Assembly: GCF_013409305.1 (NCBI RefSeq)
Contig: NZ_JACBZJ010000001.1
Location: 2,790,001 to 2,854,000 of the forward strand
Length of the DNA: 64,000 bases
Reading direction: 5' to 3'
Origin: Cellulomonas soli
Lineage (GTDB): Bacteria; Actinomycetota; Actinomycetes; Actinomycetales; Cellulomonadaceae
Positions 1-9,846 of this stretch are shown here, piece after piece (the first letter of the stretch is position 1; each line of letters starts with the position of its first letter). The translations under genes were made by a program, and so were the position numbers. Below the pieces are notes generated by a model. It was not told the origin of the DNA. It saw only the letters and a list, made by a program, of their open reading frames with translations, and searched no databases.

Positions 1-98
1 ACAGCCCCCAGTGCCGACGCCCGCACCGGCACGGCACCCAGCCGTCGCCGGCGTGCCGGTGGGCGTGCTCGGGGAGTCCTGCCGGCACGGTCACGGTC
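1..98. other. window edge, no gene seen
   Basis: GC-rich sequence downstream of the biotin carboxylase stop codon. I see no coding sequence with a start or a recognisable product here, and no clear hairpin with a T tract. Confidence 0.4.
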
Positions 99-1889
99 TC
101 AGCCGACGATCTCGCAGATCGCGCTGCCGGCGCTCACGCTCGAGCCGACACCCGCCACGAGCCCGGTCACGACCCCCGACCTGTGCGCGACGAGCGGCTG
201 CTCCATCTTCATCGCCTCGAGCACCACCACGAGGTCGCCCTCGGCGACCTGGGCGCCGTCCTCGACGGCGACCTTCACGATCGTGCCCTGCATGGGCGAG
301 GCCAGCGTCGTACCCGACGTGCCGCCGTTCGCGCGGGCCGCGGTGCGGCGCTGCGGTCGGCGGGCCTGGCCCTGGCCGGGACGGCCGCGCGCCATGCCGA
401 GGGCCAGCGCGGTGGGCAGCACGACCTCGAGCCGCTTGCCGCCGACCTCGACGACGACGCGCTCGAGGCTCTCCTGGTCGTCGTCGTCCGCGGCGGTGGC
501 GACGGGCGCCTTGCCCAGCGTGGCGAGCGTGTCGGTGAACTCGGTCTCGATCCAGCGCGTGTGCACAGCGAACGGCTGCGTCGGGTCGAGCGGGACGAAC
601 GCCACGTCCTCGAGGACCGCGCGGTGGAACGGCGCGACGGTGGGGATGCCGACGACCTCCAGCTCGGCGAGCGCCCGGCGGGCCCGCTCGACGGCCTGCG
701 TGCGGGTCGCACCGGTCACGACGAGCTTGGCGATCATCGAGTCGAACGCGCCCGAGACGGTGTCGCCCTCGACGACCCCCGAGTCGACGCGCACCCCCGG
801 GCCCGAGGGGAACCGCAGGGTCGTGATGCGACCGGGTGCGGGCAGGAAGCCGTCGGCCGGGTCCTCGCCGTTGAGCCGGAACTCGAGCGAGTGCCCGCGG
901 GTCTCGACGTGGTCGTAGCCGAGCGGCTCGCCGGCCGCGACGCGCAGCTGCTCCCGGACCAGGTCGATGCCGCTGATCTCCTCCGAGACGGGGTGCTCGA
1001 CCTGCAGCCGGGTGTTCACCTCGAGGAACGAGACCGTGCCGTCCGCACCGACGAGGAACTCGCAGGTGCCCGCACCGACGTAGCCGGCCTCGCGCAGGAT
1101 CGCGATCGAGGACTCGACGAGCAGGGTCCGCTGCTCGTCGGACAGGAACGGGGCCGGCGCCTCCTCGACGAGCTTCTGGTGGCGGCGCTGCAGCGAGCAG
1201 TCGCGCGTGGAGACCACGACGACCGTGCCGTGCGCGTCGGCCAGGCACTGCGTCTCGACGTGCCGCGGGCGGTCCAGGTAGCGCTCGACGAAGCACTCTC
1301 CGCGGCCGAACGCGGCCGTCGCCTCGCGCACGGCCGACTCGAACATCTCGTCGATCTCGTCGAACGAGCGGGCGACCTTCAGTCCGCGGCCGCCGCCGCC
1401 GAACGCCGCCTTGATGGCGACCGGCAGCCCGTTCTCGGCGGCGAACGCGTGGATCTCGCGCACGTCCTGCACGGGCTCGGGGGTACCGGCGACGAGCGGG
1501 GCACCGGCGCGCTGGGCGATGTGCCGCGCGCTGACCTTGTCGCCCAGCTGCTCGATGGCGGAGGGCGGCGGACCGATCCACGTCAGGCCCGCGTCGATGA
1601 CGGCCTGGGCGAACCCGGCGTTCTCGGCGAGGAACCCGTAGCCGGGGTGCACGGCGTCGGCACCGGCACGCCGCGCGACGTCGAGCAGCTTGGCCACGTC
1701 GAGGTACGTCTCGGCCGCCCGGGCACCTCCCAGGGCGTACGCCTCGTCCGCGACGCGCACGTGCAGCGCCTCCCGGTCGGGGTCGGCGTAGACGGCGACG
1801 GACCCGATGCGGGCGTCACGGCAGGCGCGGGCGATGCGGACGGCGATCTCACCGCGGTTGGCGATGAGGACCTTGGAGATCACGGGCAC
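99..1889 (-). CDS. acyl-CoA carboxylase alpha subunit (biotin carboxylase + BCCP)
   Basis: Biotin-dependent acetyl/propionyl-CoA carboxylase alpha chain, 596 aa. It carboxylates biotin with ATP and bicarbonate and carries the biotin for the beta subunit, in fatty acid synthesis or propionyl-CoA metabolism. The N terminus has the biotin carboxylase fold ([11 protein letters not shown]), an ATP-grasp glycine loop (GGGGRGLK) and the late motif [12 protein letters not shown]. The C terminus has the biotinyl-lysine motif EAMKMEQP. The start is a GTG; a second in-frame GTG lies two codons inside. The beta and epsilon subunits are on the same strand at 7233-8876 and 6443-6670, separated by unrelated genes, and birA is at 8980. 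Whether acetyl- or propionyl-CoA is the substrate cannot be read from this subunit. Confidence 0.95.
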   Translation of the reverse strand: MPVISKVLIANRGEIAVRIARACRDARIGSVAVYADPDREALHVRVADEAYALGGARAAETYLDVAKLLDVARRAGADAVHPGYGFLAENAGFAQAVIDAGLTWIGPPPSAIEQLGDKVSARHIAQRAGAPLVAGTPEPVQDVREIHAFAAENGLPVAIKAAFGGGGRGLKVARSFDEIDEMFESAVREATAAFGRGECFVERYLDRPRHVETQCLADAHGTVVVVSTRDCSLQRRHQKLVEEAPAPFLSDEQRTLLVESSIAILREAGYVGAGTCEFLVGADGTVSFLEVNTRLQVEHPVSEEISGIDLVREQLRVAAGEPLGYDHVETRGHSLEFRLNGEDPADGFLPAPGRITTLRFPSGPGVRVDSGVVEGDTVSGAFDSMIAKLVVTGATRTQAVERARRALAELEVVGIPTVAPFHRAVLEDVAFVPLDPTQPFAVHTRWIETEFTDTLATLGKAPVATAADDDDQESLERVVVEVGGKRLEVVLPTALALGMARGRPGQGQARRPQRRTAARANGGTSGTTLASPMQGTIVKVAVEDGAQVAEGDLVVVLEAMKMEQPLVAHRSGVVTGLVAGVGSSVSAGSAICEIVG

Positions 1890-2046
1890 GGCTCACCGTA
1901 ACGCGCACCGTGCGCCGCGCCGGTGCGGGCGGACGACGCGCGGCGAAGATTGGGGAACCGACCAAGGGCCCAGCCGGGCCGTTTGTAGGTTTCGGACGAC
2001 GACACGGCGTGTCGGTTGGGCATCGGCCCGACATCCCGGACCGGTG

Positions 2047-2063
2047 TTGTCCGGTGCGGACAA
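2047..2063. terminator. hairpin after maf
   Basis: Perfect 6-bp arms (TTGTCC / GGACAA) around a 5-nt loop, starting 4 nt beyond the maf stop codon. There is no T run, so this is only a candidate terminator. The rest of the 1890-2066 gap holds GC-rich inverted repeats and no gene. Confidence 0.35.
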
Positions 2064-2066
2064 CTC

Positions 2067-2732
2067 TCAGGCGGTCCGCCACAGCTCGTGCACGCGCACG
2101 CCGACCTCGCCGAGCAGAGCGCGCAGCAGCGGCAGGCTCAGGCCGACGACCCCGTGGTGGTCGCCCTCGATCGCCTCGACGAACGGTCCGCCGAGCCCGT
2201 CGATCGTGAACGCGCCGGCCACGGCGAGCGGCTCACCGGTGGCCACGTACGCGGCGATCTCGTCGTCGCCCAGGTCCGCGAAGTGCACCACCGTCGAGGA
2301 GGTCGCGCCGTGCGTGCCGCCGGTACCGACGCCGCCCTCGGCGGGCAGCGGACGCTCGTCGAGCAGCCAGTGCCCGGTGTGCAGCACGGCGGTGCGCCCG
2401 CGCATGGTGCGCCACCGGGCCGCCGCCTCGTCGGCGTCGCGGGGCTTGCCGAGGACCTCGTCGTCGATCTCCAGCATCGAGTCGCAGCCGAGCAGGAGCA
2501 GGTCGTCGGCGTCGGCGAGGGCCTCGGGCAGGTGCTCGGCGACGTCCTCGACCTTGGCCCGCGCCAGCACGAGCACGGCGTCCGCGGGCTCGAGCTCTCC
2601 GAACCGGGCGCGGGCCTGCGCGAGAACGGCGTCCTCGTCGACGCCGGAGACGTGCACGAGGGCGTCGATGCCGGCGGCGGCCAGTGTCTGGAGGCGGGCG
2701 GGGGAGGCGGAGGCGAGCAGCAGTCGGGTCAC
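2067..2732 (-). CDS. maf: Maf-like nucleoside triphosphate pyrophosphatase
   Basis: Maf/HAM1-superfamily nucleotide pyrophosphatase, 221 aa. The family hydrolyses non-canonical or modified NTPs, or dTTP/UTP, to the monophosphate. The family opening LLLASASPAR is at the very N terminus and the central GCDSMLEIDDEVLGKP matches the conserved metal and substrate region. I chose the GTG at 2732 because it puts the LLLASASP strand at residue 4 and because it overlaps the upstream TetR stop by 4 nt, which implies translational coupling. The open frame continues upstream but without homology. Confidence 0.9.
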   Translation of the reverse strand: MTRLLLASASPARLQTLAAAGIDALVHVSGVDEDAVLAQARARFGELEPADAVLVLARAKVEDVAEHLPEALADADDLLLLGCDSMLEIDDEVLGKPRDADEAAARWRTMRGRTAVLHTGHWLLDERPLPAEGGVGTGGTHGATSSTVVHFADLGDDEIAAYVATGEPLAVAGAFTIDGLGGPFVEAIEGDHHGVVGLSLPLLRALLGEVGVRVHELWRTA

Positions 2733-3508
2733 GTCGACGAGCCTAGGACCGTCCCGGGCGCGAGCTCGGCCAGCAGGGACCGGTGAGCCCAGCGCGCCCA
2801 CGCGAGCCTCGACCAGCCGGCGCGTCCGACGAGGGCGTTCCACGTCTCGGGCCCCAGGACGAGCCCGACGACGTCGGTCGCCCCCTCGGGTCCCGGGGCG
2901 GGAGGGTGCTCTGTGGTCTGCGCAGGGACGGCGTCGCGCAGGTAGGTCTCCACGAGCGCCTCGTGCACGGCCCGCCGGCGGGACTCGTCCTGCTCCCAGG
3001 CCTGCGCGAGCGACGCCTCTCCTGCTCCGGCCAGGCGCAGCACGTCCAGCAGGGGTGCGGCGCGGCTCATCAGGTCGGCGAACCCGCGCACGTGCAGGAA
3101 GAGCCGTTGCGAGGCGTCGGGCTCCTCCAGCGCGGTCCGCACCCACGCGAGCCCGGTCAGGTCGGCGGGTGCGTGGCCCGGGACGCGGTCGGTGCCGTCC
3201 ACGGCGTGGTCGAGGCAGCCGACCAGCAGCTCGGCCTTGGTCGGGTACGAGTAGTACACGGTCTGCTCGGCCACGCCCGCGGCGCGTGCCACCGCTGCGA
3301 CCGTGGTGCTCGCATACCCGTCGCGCACGAACAGGGTGCGCGCGGCGGTGGTGAGCCGGGCACGGGTGGCGATCGCCCGGCGGGTCCGTCCGTCGCTCGC
3401 CGGTCGCCCGCGGACCACTGTGGACGCCGTGGACCGGGTGTCGAGCCGTTCGTGCGGGGCGAGCGCGTCGTCGAGCTGCGGCGCGGACGGGTCTCGGTGC
3501 TCGGTCAC
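2729..3508 (-). CDS. TetR family transcriptional regulator
   Basis: TetR-type repressor, 259 aa. An N-terminal arm of about 45 residues precedes the helix-turn-helix (RARLTTAARTLFVRDGYAST then VAAVARAAGVAEQTVYYSYPTKAEL), followed by a divergent ligand-binding half. It overlaps maf by 4 nt. A perfect 17-bp palindrome lies 8 nt upstream of the GTG, so autorepression is likely. There is no Shine-Dalgarno sequence, and the -10-like TACAGT places a transcription start at or near the GTG, suggesting a leaderless mRNA. Ligand and targets are unknown. Confidence 0.88.
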   Translation of the reverse strand: MTEHRDPSAPQLDDALAPHERLDTRSTASTVVRGRPASDGRTRRAIATRARLTTAARTLFVRDGYASTTVAAVARAAGVAEQTVYYSYPTKAELLVGCLDHAVDGTDRVPGHAPADLTGLAWVRTALEEPDASQRLFLHVRGFADLMSRAAPLLDVLRLAGAGEASLAQAWEQDESRRRAVHEALVETYLRDAVPAQTTEHPPAPGPEGATDVVGLVLGPETWNALVGRAGWSRLAWARWAHRSLLAELAPGTVLGSST

Positions 3509-3926
3509 GCGAAAACTGTAGTGCTACTACAGGAATACGGCAGGCAGGCGCGCGCTTGCGCGGTGCCGCACGGTGAGCGCCTGAGCTGCATCGATGTGCG
3601 CGCAGCGCTCTCCATTCGAGCGGGTTGCGCAGGGCCGGCCGACCGCGGGGTCGAGCAGCCGAGAAATCTGCAGCGGTACTGCGGATAGATATTTAGAGCG
3701 ACGATACAGAAACATGCGAGCGCGGCCCCGCGCGCGAGACGACGGGTGGCGTCGTGCGATCCGCTCCGAGCGCGAACCCCGGGACGAACATCCAGTGTTC
3801 TCCCAGGGGTGTGGCGCACAATGGGAGGGCGCACGTGTGCGCCGAGCCGCGCGCCGGGTACCGGCCGCCAGGACGCATCGACAGCCCCGCGCCCCAGGCC
3901 GGGCGACGGCACAGGAGGGGGCCCGC
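3509..3926. other. 418-bp intergenic region between tetR and the VKOR gene
   Basis: It holds the TetR operator at its left end, an unusually AT-rich patch around 3685-3715, and the leader of the VKOR gene. The VKOR frame stays open back to an ATG at 3714 and beyond, but that stretch is Arg/Pro-rich and has no homology I can recognise. No separate gene is supported. Confidence 0.5.
3516..3532. promoter_or_regulatory. probable TetR operator
   Basis: Perfect inverted repeat CTGTAGT-gct-ACTACAG. It overlaps the likely -10 (TACAGT on the minus strand) of the TetR gene starting at 3508. Autoregulation is the simplest reading. Confidence 0.65.
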
Positions 3927-4622
3927 GTGGCCAGGACGACGGCAGACGACGCGATCGACGAGGACGGCACGCTCGACGCCGAGCTGGACGACACCGAGCT
4001 GATCGACCCCGACCCCGACCTGCTGCAGCCCGCGCCGTTGGCGTGGCGGCGGCGAACGGCCATCGAGATGGTCGTCTCCGGGGCGATCGGACTGTTCGCC
4101 TCGTTCGTGCTCTCGATCGAGGCCGTCACTCTCGCCGGGGACCGCAACGCCGACCTGGGGTGCAACCTGTCGAGCGTCATCAACTGCGGCAAGGTCGGCC
4201 TCAGCTGGCAGGCCGAGCTGCTCGGGTTCCCCAACGCGTTCCTCGGCATCGCGGCGGAGTCGGTGGTCATCACCGTGGCCGTCGCGCTCATCGGCGGGGT
4301 CGTCTTCCCCCGGTGGTTCATGCTCTCCGCGCAGGCGATCTACAGCGCCGGCCTGCTGTTCGCGTACTGGCTCTTCTACGAGGCGTACACCGACATCGGC
4401 GCGCTGTGCCCCTGGTGCCTGCTCATCACCGTCACCACGACGCTCGTGTGGGCCGGACTCACCCGGATCAACGTGCGCGACGGCCATCTCAGGCTCGGGT
4501 CGGCCGGTCCTGCGATGCGCAGGTTCGTGGCCGCGGGCAACGACTGGTACATCACGATCGCCCTCGTCGTCGTCTTCGTGACCTTCCTCGTCGTGAAGTA
4601 CGGGCCCTCGATCGTGGCCTGA
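3927..4622 (+). CDS. vitamin K epoxide reductase (VKOR) family membrane protein
   Basis: VKOR-family integral membrane oxidoreductase, 231 aa. In actinobacteria it reoxidises a DsbA-like thioredoxin-fold partner and passes electrons to menaquinone. The redox pair CPWC is near the C terminus, and the periplasmic loop pair is in LGCNLSSVINCGKV. Four to five hydrophobic helices are visible and the N-terminal 40 residues are acidic and cytoplasmic-looking. I chose the GTG at 3927 because AGGAGGGGG sits just upstream; the upstream in-frame extension is low-complexity. No thioredoxin-fold partner is adjacent. A strong terminator follows. Confidence 0.9.
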   Translation: MARTTADDAIDEDGTLDAELDDTELIDPDPDLLQPAPLAWRRRTAIEMVVSGAIGLFASFVLSIEAVTLAGDRNADLGCNLSSVINCGKVGLSWQAELLGFPNAFLGIAAESVVITVAVALIGGVVFPRWFMLSAQAIYSAGLLFAYWLFYEAYTDIGALCPWCLLITVTTTLVWAGLTRINVRDGHLRLGSAGPAMRRFVAAGNDWYITIALVVVFVTFLVVKYGPSIVA

Positions 4623-4642
4623 GCGCGCGGCGTCGACGACGC

Positions 4643-4679
4643 GACGGGGGCCGGTGGCATCGCGCCACCGGCCCCCGTC
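4643..4679. terminator. bidirectional intrinsic-type hairpin
   Basis: Perfect 16-bp stem (4643-4658 with 4664-4679) and a 5-nt loop, between two convergent genes. It is very GC-rich with only a weak T-containing tail. It most likely terminates both the VKOR gene and the DUF885 gene. Confidence 0.8.
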
Positions 4680-4695
4680 GTCGTTCGCGGACCCG

Positions 4696-6399
4696 TCAGT
4701 CGACGAGCGCCTGGCGCAGCACGTCGAGCGGCAGCGCCCCGACGCCGAGCGCCTTGGCGTGGAAGGCGCGCAGGTCGAACGCCTCGCCCCGGGCCGCCGC
4801 GGAGGCCGCCGAGGCGTCACGGATCTGCTCCCACAGGCGCTGGCCGATCTTGTAGGACGGCGCCTGGCCGGCCCAGCCGAGGTACCGGTTGAACTCGAAG
4901 CGGATGAACGCCTCGGGCATGTTCACGTTGGCCCGCAGCAGCTCCCAGCCCTTGTCGGCGTCCCACGTGCCGCCGCCCCAGCGCTCGGGCGCCGGCAGGC
5001 CCAGGTGCACGCCGATGTCGAAGACCACGCGGGCGGCACGCATGCGCTGACCGTCGAGCATGCCGAGCCGGTCGCCCGGGTCGTCCATGAAGCCCAGGTC
5101 CGCCATCAGTCGCTCGGCGTACAACGCCCAGCCCTCGCCGTGCCCCGACGTCCAGCAGGCCAGCCGACGCCAGCTGTTGAGCGTCTCGCGCGCGAAGACG
5201 GCCCCGCCGATCTGCAGGTGATGGCCCGGAACGCCCTCGTGGTAGACGGTCGTCTTCTCGCGCCACGTGTTGAACGTGGTGACCTCCGGCGGCACGGACC
5301 ACCACATGCGACCCGGGCGGCTGAAGTCGTCGCTCGGACCGGTGTAGTAGATGCCGCCGTTCTGCGTCGGGGCGATGCAGCACTCGAGCGTGCGCACCGG
5401 GCCCGGGATGTCGAAGTGCACGCCGTCGAGCGCGGTGATCGCGGCGTCGGACGTCTCCTGCATCCAGGCCTGCAGCGCCGCGGTGCCGTGCAGCGTGCGC
5501 GACGGGTCCGCGTCGAGCGCGGCGACGGCCTGCTCGACCGTGGCACCCGGACCGGCGAGCCGCTCGGCCACGGCCGTCTGCTCGGCGACCACCCGGTCGA
5601 GCTCCTCCAGACCCCAGGCGTACGTCTCCTCCAGGTCGACGCTCGCGCCCAGGAAGGCGCGGGAGAACCTCGCGTAACGCTCGCGGCCCACGGCGTCGGC
5701 CTGCGGGGCCTTCGGCGCAAGCTCCTCGCGCAGCACGCGCGCCAGGTCGGCGTACGCCTCACGGGAGGCCGAGGCCGCCGCCTCGAGCTGCGTGCGCAGC
5801 GCGTCCGGGACGCCGTCGGCGCCCTGCGCGTACCCGGTGAAGAAGGAGGTGGCGGTGTCGGCCAGCTCCTCGGCCTGCCGGACGCCCTCCTCGACCTGCC
5901 GGATCGCGGCGACCTGACCGCGCGAGGCCGCCAGCCGCAGCGACTCGACGTAGCCGGTCACGGACGAGGGCAGCGCGGACAGGCGGGCCGCGACGACCTC
6001 CCAGTCGGCCGTGGTGCCCGTGGGCATGAGGTCGAACACGTCGCGCATGCCCTGCAGCGGCGAGGCGATGTTGTTCAGGTCGTTGAGCAGCTCACCGGCG
6101 GCGTCGAGCTCGAGCTCGAGGCCGAGCCGGTCACGCATCGCGGCGAGCGTCAGCACGTCGGTCTCGTCGGCCGGGGTCAGCGCATCGAGGGAGGCCAAGG
6201 TCGAGCGGGCCGCATCGGCGCGGGCCGCATGGCCGTCGGGGGAGTAGTCCGTCATCTCGTGGTCGTGCCCGGCGACGCCCATGGACGTGGCGGCGATCGG
6301 GTCGAGCGCGGCGTAGCGGGTGACGTGCGCGTCGGCCACCTGGTCGATCGGGGTGGTCGCGCGCGCGGGGGCTGCTGGGGGGTTCGGGTGCGTCGTCAC
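4696..6399 (-). CDS. DUF885 family protein, putative metallopeptidase
   Basis: Cytoplasmic DUF885 protein, 567 aa, the normal length for the family. The characteristic motif HEGVPGHHLQ around the middle of the C-terminal half resembles a gluzincin zinc site, and family members are presumed peptidases; substrate unknown. No signal peptide is seen. The GTG start has AGGG about 9 nt upstream. It is the last gene on its strand before the terminator, and the acyl-CoA carboxylase epsilon gene ends 44 nt upstream, so read-through from the acc operon is possible. Confidence 0.85.
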   Translation of the reverse strand: MTTHPNPPAAPARATTPIDQVADAHVTRYAALDPIAATSMGVAGHDHEMTDYSPDGHAARADAARSTLASLDALTPADETDVLTLAAMRDRLGLELELDAAGELLNDLNNIASPLQGMRDVFDLMPTGTTADWEVVAARLSALPSSVTGYVESLRLAASRGQVAAIRQVEEGVRQAEELADTATSFFTGYAQGADGVPDALRTQLEAAASASREAYADLARVLREELAPKAPQADAVGRERYARFSRAFLGASVDLEETYAWGLEELDRVVAEQTAVAERLAGPGATVEQAVAALDADPSRTLHGTAALQAWMQETSDAAITALDGVHFDIPGPVRTLECCIAPTQNGGIYYTGPSDDFSRPGRMWWSVPPEVTTFNTWREKTTVYHEGVPGHHLQIGGAVFARETLNSWRRLACWTSGHGEGWALYAERLMADLGFMDDPGDRLGMLDGQRMRAARVVFDIGVHLGLPAPERWGGGTWDADKGWELLRANVNMPEAFIRFEFNRYLGWAGQAPSYKIGQRLWEQIRDASAASAAARGEAFDLRAFHAKALGVGALPLDVLRQALVD

Positions 6400-6442
6400 G
6401 CTGCGACCCTACCGGCCGGTACCCACCCGTCGGCCAGCCGAT

Positions 6443-6670
6443 TCAGCCGCGCAGGCTCCACCGCCACGCGTCGCGTCCCGGTGCCGGGGAACCGTCCCCG
6501 CGCAACCCCCGCCGACGATCCGCCCAGGCGGAGGCCGGCACGTCCTGCTCCTCGCCCGGGGCGTCGGCGGCGGCCGCCACCAGGCCCGCGACCAGCGCCG
6601 CGAGCTCGACGTCGTCGGGCACGCCGCGCACCACCTGCACGTGCGGGGGCGGAGGCGGGGGCACGTTCAC
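6443..6670 (-). CDS. acyl-CoA carboxylase epsilon subunit
   Basis: Small 75-aa protein matching actinobacterial acyl-CoA carboxylase epsilon subunits: a Pro-rich N terminus, a core VQVVRGVPDDVELAALVAGL and a Trp-rich end (RDAWRWSLRG). Epsilon stabilises and stimulates the alpha-beta holoenzyme. The GTG start overlaps the upstream stop by 4 nt (GTGA), so it is coupled to the unknown gene before it. The pattern VxRGxPdxxElAAL and its place behind a carboxylase beta gene make the assignment firm. Confidence 0.88.
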   Translation of the reverse strand: MNVPPPPPPHVQVVRGVPDDVELAALVAGLVAAAADAPGEEQDVPASAWADRRRGLRGDGSPAPGRDAWRWSLRG

Positions 6671-7236
6671 GGCGTGTCCTCCTCGTCGTCCTCGTCCTCG
6701 TCGAACGGGACCGGGGCACCCCGGGCCGCCGTCCACTCGACGACCTCGAAACCGGCCTCGGCCAACGACTGCGCGACCTGCGCGCCCGCGTCGTCGACCA
6801 GGCCCAGCACGGAGTCGAGCGAGAGGTCCGAGGTGCCCGTGGGCGGTCCCACGAGGAAGCCCAGGTGGAAGGAGTCGAGCTCGACGACCTCCGGCGGGGC
6901 ATCCTCGTCGACGGCCTCCTCGCCGTCCCACGCCATGCCGGTCAGGTCGGCGTGCAGCCCGAGCCGCTCGTGCAGCAGGTCGTACAGGCGCGCGTTGAGC
7001 GTGCCGACCTCCGCCTCGATCGCCAGGATGCGCGGGTCCTCGTCGGACTCCGAGGCGCCGAACTCGGCACGTACGCCCAGCGCGGTCTCCACGTAGCCGT
7101 GCAGCGCCTGGGCGAGGGCGTCGACGACCGCGTGCAGCTCGGTGCCGTCGACCCCGTCCAGCGGGGCCGGGCCGTGCGAGGCCCCGCCGTGCTCGTGCGG
7201 GTCGTGCCCGTGCTCGTCGTGCTCGTGGCCGCTCAC
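6667..7236 (-). CDS. unknown protein with His-rich N terminus, between carboxylase beta and epsilon
   Basis: 189 aa, not recognised. It opens with a His/Asp/Glu/Gly cluster (eight His in about 20 residues) that could bind Zn or Ni, then an alpha-helical region, an acidic middle ([16 protein letters not shown]) and an acidic C-terminal tail of mostly Asp/Glu. No signal peptide or membrane segment. Both ends overlap neighbours by 4 nt (GTGA), so it is translated with the acyl-CoA carboxylase beta and epsilon subunits. A role as an accessory or assembly factor is inferred from position alone. Confidence 0.8.
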   Translation of the reverse strand: MSGHEHDEHGHDPHEHGGASHGPAPLDGVDGTELHAVVDALAQALHGYVETALGVRAEFGASESDEDPRILAIEAEVGTLNARLYDLLHERLGLHADLTGMAWDGEEAVDEDAPPEVVELDSFHLGFLVGPPTGTSDLSLDSVLGLVDDAGAQVAQSLAEAGFEVVEWTAARGAPVPFDEDEDDEEDTP

Positions 7237-8876
7237 AGGGGGATGTTCCCGTGCTTCTTGGGCGGCAGGCTCGCGCGCTTCGTGCGCAGCAGGCGCAGGG
7301 CCTTGGTGATCTCCGCGCGGGTCTGCGACGGGGCGACGACCGCGTCCACGTACCCGCGGTCGGCTGCGTCCCAGGGGTTCACGATCGCCTCCTCGTACTC
7401 GGCCGTCAGACGCCGGCGCTCGGCCTCGACGTCCCCGCCCGCCTCGGCGACGGCCTTGAGGGCGCCGCGCTGCAGGATGTTGACCGCACCGCCCGCGCCC
7501 ATCACGGCGATCTGCGCGGTCGGCCAGGCCAGGTTCACGTCGGCCCCCAGCTGCTTGGAGCCCATGACGATGTAGGCGCCACCGTACGCCTTGCGGGTGA
7601 TGACGGTGACGAGCGGGACCGTGGCCTCCGCGTAGGCGTAGATGAGCTTCGCACCGCGGCGGATGATGCCGTTCCACTCCTGGTCGGTGCCCGGCAGGAA
7701 CCCGGGGACGTCCACGAACGTGAGCACCGGGATGTTGAACGCGTCGCACGTGCGCACGAACCGGGCGGCCTTCTCGGCGGCGTTGATGTCGAGCGTGCCC
7801 GCCATGTGCAGCGGCTGGTTCGCCACGACACCGACCGCGTGCCCCTCGACGTGCCCGAAGCCGATCAGCACGTTCTGCGCGTACAGGGGCTGCACCTCGA
7901 GCAGCACGCCGTCGTCCAGCACGTGCTCGACGACCGTGCGCATGTCGTACGGCTGGGTGTCGGAGTCGGGCACGAGCGTGTCGAGCGCCAGGTCGTCGTC
8001 GGTCACCGTGACGGGCGCCTCGTGCGCGTACGTCGGCGGGTCGGCCAGGTTGTTCTGCGGCAGGTATCCCAGCAGCGAGCGCACGTAGTCGAGCGCGTCG
8101 TCCTCGTCGGTGGCCATGTAGTGCGCGACACCCGAGCGCGAGTTGTGCGTCTGGGCCCCGCCGAGCTCCTCGAAGCCCACGTCCTCACCGGTGACCGCGC
8201 GGATGACGTCCGGCCCCGTGATGAACATGTTGGAGGTGCCGTCGGCCATGACGATGAAGTCGGTCAGCGCGGGGGAGTACACCGCACCGCCCGCCGAGGG
8301 GCCGAGGATCAGGGAGATCTGCGGGATGACGCCCGAGGCGGCGACGTTGCGCCGGAAGATCTCCGCGAACTGCGTCAGCCCCGCGACACCCTCCTGGATG
8401 CGTGCACCGCCGCCGTCGCTGATGCCGATGAGCGGCACCCCGGTACGCAGCGCGAGGTCCATGACCTTGGTGATCTTCTCGCCGTGCACCTCGCCGAGGC
8501 TGCCGCCGAAGACCGTGAAGTCCTGGGAGTAGATGCACACCGGGCGCCCGTCGACCGTGCCGTGCCCGACCACGACCCCGTCGCCCGGGATGCGCCGGGC
8601 CTCCAGGCCGAAGTTCGTCGAGCGGTGCCGGACGAACGCGTCGAGCTCGGTGAACGAGCCTTCGTCGAGCAGCGCGTCGATGCGCTCGCGGGCGGACTTC
8701 TTGCCGCGTGCGTGCTGCTTGTCCACCGCGGCGTGCTCGGCCCGGTCGCCCTCCTCGCCGCGGCGGGCGAGGTCGGCGAGCTTGGCAGCGGTCGTCCTGG
8801 GTCCGGCAGGCTGCGGGCCGACAGGCTGCGGGACGGCAGGCAGCGGGGCGGGCCCGGCGGGATCGGTCTGGGTCAC
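7233..8876 (-). CDS. acyl-CoA carboxylase beta subunit (carboxyltransferase)
   Basis: Carboxyltransferase of the AccD5/PccB class, 547 aa. It moves CO2 from carboxybiotin to an acyl-CoA. Both crotonase-like halves are present: N-terminal [14 protein letters not shown] and [17 protein letters not shown]-terminal [23 protein letters not shown] and [15 protein letters not shown] chose the GTG at 8876, which adds a Pro/Gln-rich 30-residue leader encoded by imperfect repeats; a later start is possible. It heads the operon beta - unknown - epsilon and is divergent from birA, the enzyme that biotinylates its partner. Confidence 0.95.
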   Translation of the reverse strand: MTQTDPAGPAPLPAVPQPVGPQPAGPRTTAAKLADLARRGEEGDRAEHAAVDKQHARGKKSARERIDALLDEGSFTELDAFVRHRSTNFGLEARRIPGDGVVVGHGTVDGRPVCIYSQDFTVFGGSLGEVHGEKITKVMDLALRTGVPLIGISDGGGARIQEGVAGLTQFAEIFRRNVAASGVIPQISLILGPSAGGAVYSPALTDFIVMADGTSNMFITGPDVIRAVTGEDVGFEELGGAQTHNSRSGVAHYMATDEDDALDYVRSLLGYLPQNNLADPPTYAHEAPVTVTDDDLALDTLVPDSDTQPYDMRTVVEHVLDDGVLLEVQPLYAQNVLIGFGHVEGHAVGVVANQPLHMAGTLDINAAEKAARFVRTCDAFNIPVLTFVDVPGFLPGTDQEWNGIIRRGAKLIYAYAEATVPLVTVITRKAYGGAYIVMGSKQLGADVNLAWPTAQIAVMGAGGAVNILQRGALKAVAEAGGDVEAERRRLTAEYEEAIVNPWDAADRGYVDAVVAPSQTRAEITKALRLLRTKRASLPPKKHGNIPL

Positions 8877-8919
8877 CCGACCGAGGCTAGTTGTCGATGA
8901 CCTCCAGGTCGGTATGGAC

Positions 8920-8939
8920 GCGGGACGGTGTTGTCCCGC
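8920..8939. promoter_or_regulatory. inverted repeat in the accB/birA divergent region
   Basis: Perfect 7-bp arms (GCGGGAC / GTCCCGC) with a 6-nt loop in the 103-bp gap between the divergent carboxylase and birA genes. It could be an operator or a leader hairpin of birA. BirA itself has no N-terminal DNA-binding domain, so it is unlikely to be the regulator. Confidence 0.35.
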
Positions 8940-8979
8940 TCGTGTCGTCGGGTTCCCACAAGCGGACCAGGATGGAGCC

Positions 8980-9846
8980 ATGAGCGAGCACGCGCTGGAC
9001 CGACCCCCTGTGCACGTCGACGTCCTGCGGGCGCTGCTGCTCGAACCCGCGGGGCCGCTCACCAGGATCGAGGTCGTGCCGCGCACCGGGTCGACGAACT
9101 CCGACGTCGTCGAGGCACTTCGGGCGGATCCGGCCGCGTGGCCCGACCGCAGCCTGCTCGTCGCCGAGCACCAGGTGGACGGGCGCGGGCGCAGCGGCCG
9201 GACCTGGGAGACCCCCGCGGGCGCGGCGCTGACCTGCACGTTCGTGATCCGGCCCACGGTCGGCCCCGCGCAGCTCGGCTGGTTGCCGCTCCTGGCCGGC
9301 CTGGGCGCCGCGACGGCGCTGCGGGCACGGACGGGTGTCCCGGTGCGGCTGAAGTGGCCCAACGACCTCATGGTGCCCGCCGACGACGACCTTGACGAGT
9401 GGGGCGCCTGGCGCAAGGTCGGCGGCATCCTGACCGAGCTCGTCCCGCTGCCGGACGGGCCGATGGTGGTCGTCGGGCTGGGGGTCAACGTGTCCCAGCG
9501 TCCCGACGAGCTGCCCGTGCCCAGCGCGTCCTCGCTCGCGCTCGCGGGCGGGGAGCACCTCGATCGCGACGGCCTCGTCATCGCGCTGGTCGAGGCGCTC
9601 GACGAGGTGACGCAGACCTGGCGCGAGGCGCACGGCGACCCCGACGCCTCAGGCCTGGCGAACCGTGTGGCGGCGGTCTGCGTCACGCTGGGCACCGCGG
9701 TGCGGGTGCTGCTCCCGGGCGACCGGGAGCTCGTGGGTGTCGCGACCGGGCTCGGACCCGACGGCTCGCTCGTGGTGCGGGACGAGCACGACGTCGACCA
9801 CCGTGTGCTCGCCGGTGACGTACGTCACGTGCGCACCTCGAGGTGA
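8980..9846 (+). CDS. birA: biotin--[biotin carboxyl-carrier protein] ligase
   Basis: Monofunctional biotin protein ligase, 288 aa. It makes biotinyl-AMP and attaches biotin to the BCCP lysine of the carboxylase alpha subunit. The adenylate/biotin loop is [13 protein letters not shown], followed by the catalytic LKWPNDLM and KVGGILTEL. There is no N-terminal helix-turn-helix, so it does not act as a biotin repressor. The ATG at 8980 follows GGATGGAG. Its stop overlaps the cyclase start by 4 nt. Confidence 0.95.
   Translation: MSEHALDRPPVHVDVLRALLLEPAGPLTRIEVVPRTGSTNSDVVEALRADPAAWPDRSLLVAEHQVDGRGRSGRTWETPAGAALTCTFVIRPTVGPAQLGWLPLLAGLGAATALRARTGVPVRLKWPNDLMVPADDDLDEWGAWRKVGGILTELVPLPDGPMVVVGLGVNVSQRPDELPVPSASSLALAGGEHLDRDGLVIALVEALDEVTQTWREAHGDPDASGLANRVAAVCVTLGTAVRVLLPGDRELVGVATGLGPDGSLVVRDEHDVDHRVLAGDVRHVRTSR

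Noticed and set aside
4654..7575. 973-codon plus-strand frame
   Set aside because: Antisense to the DUF885, carboxylase epsilon and beta genes, all with clear family motifs. Composition is a typical GC shadow.
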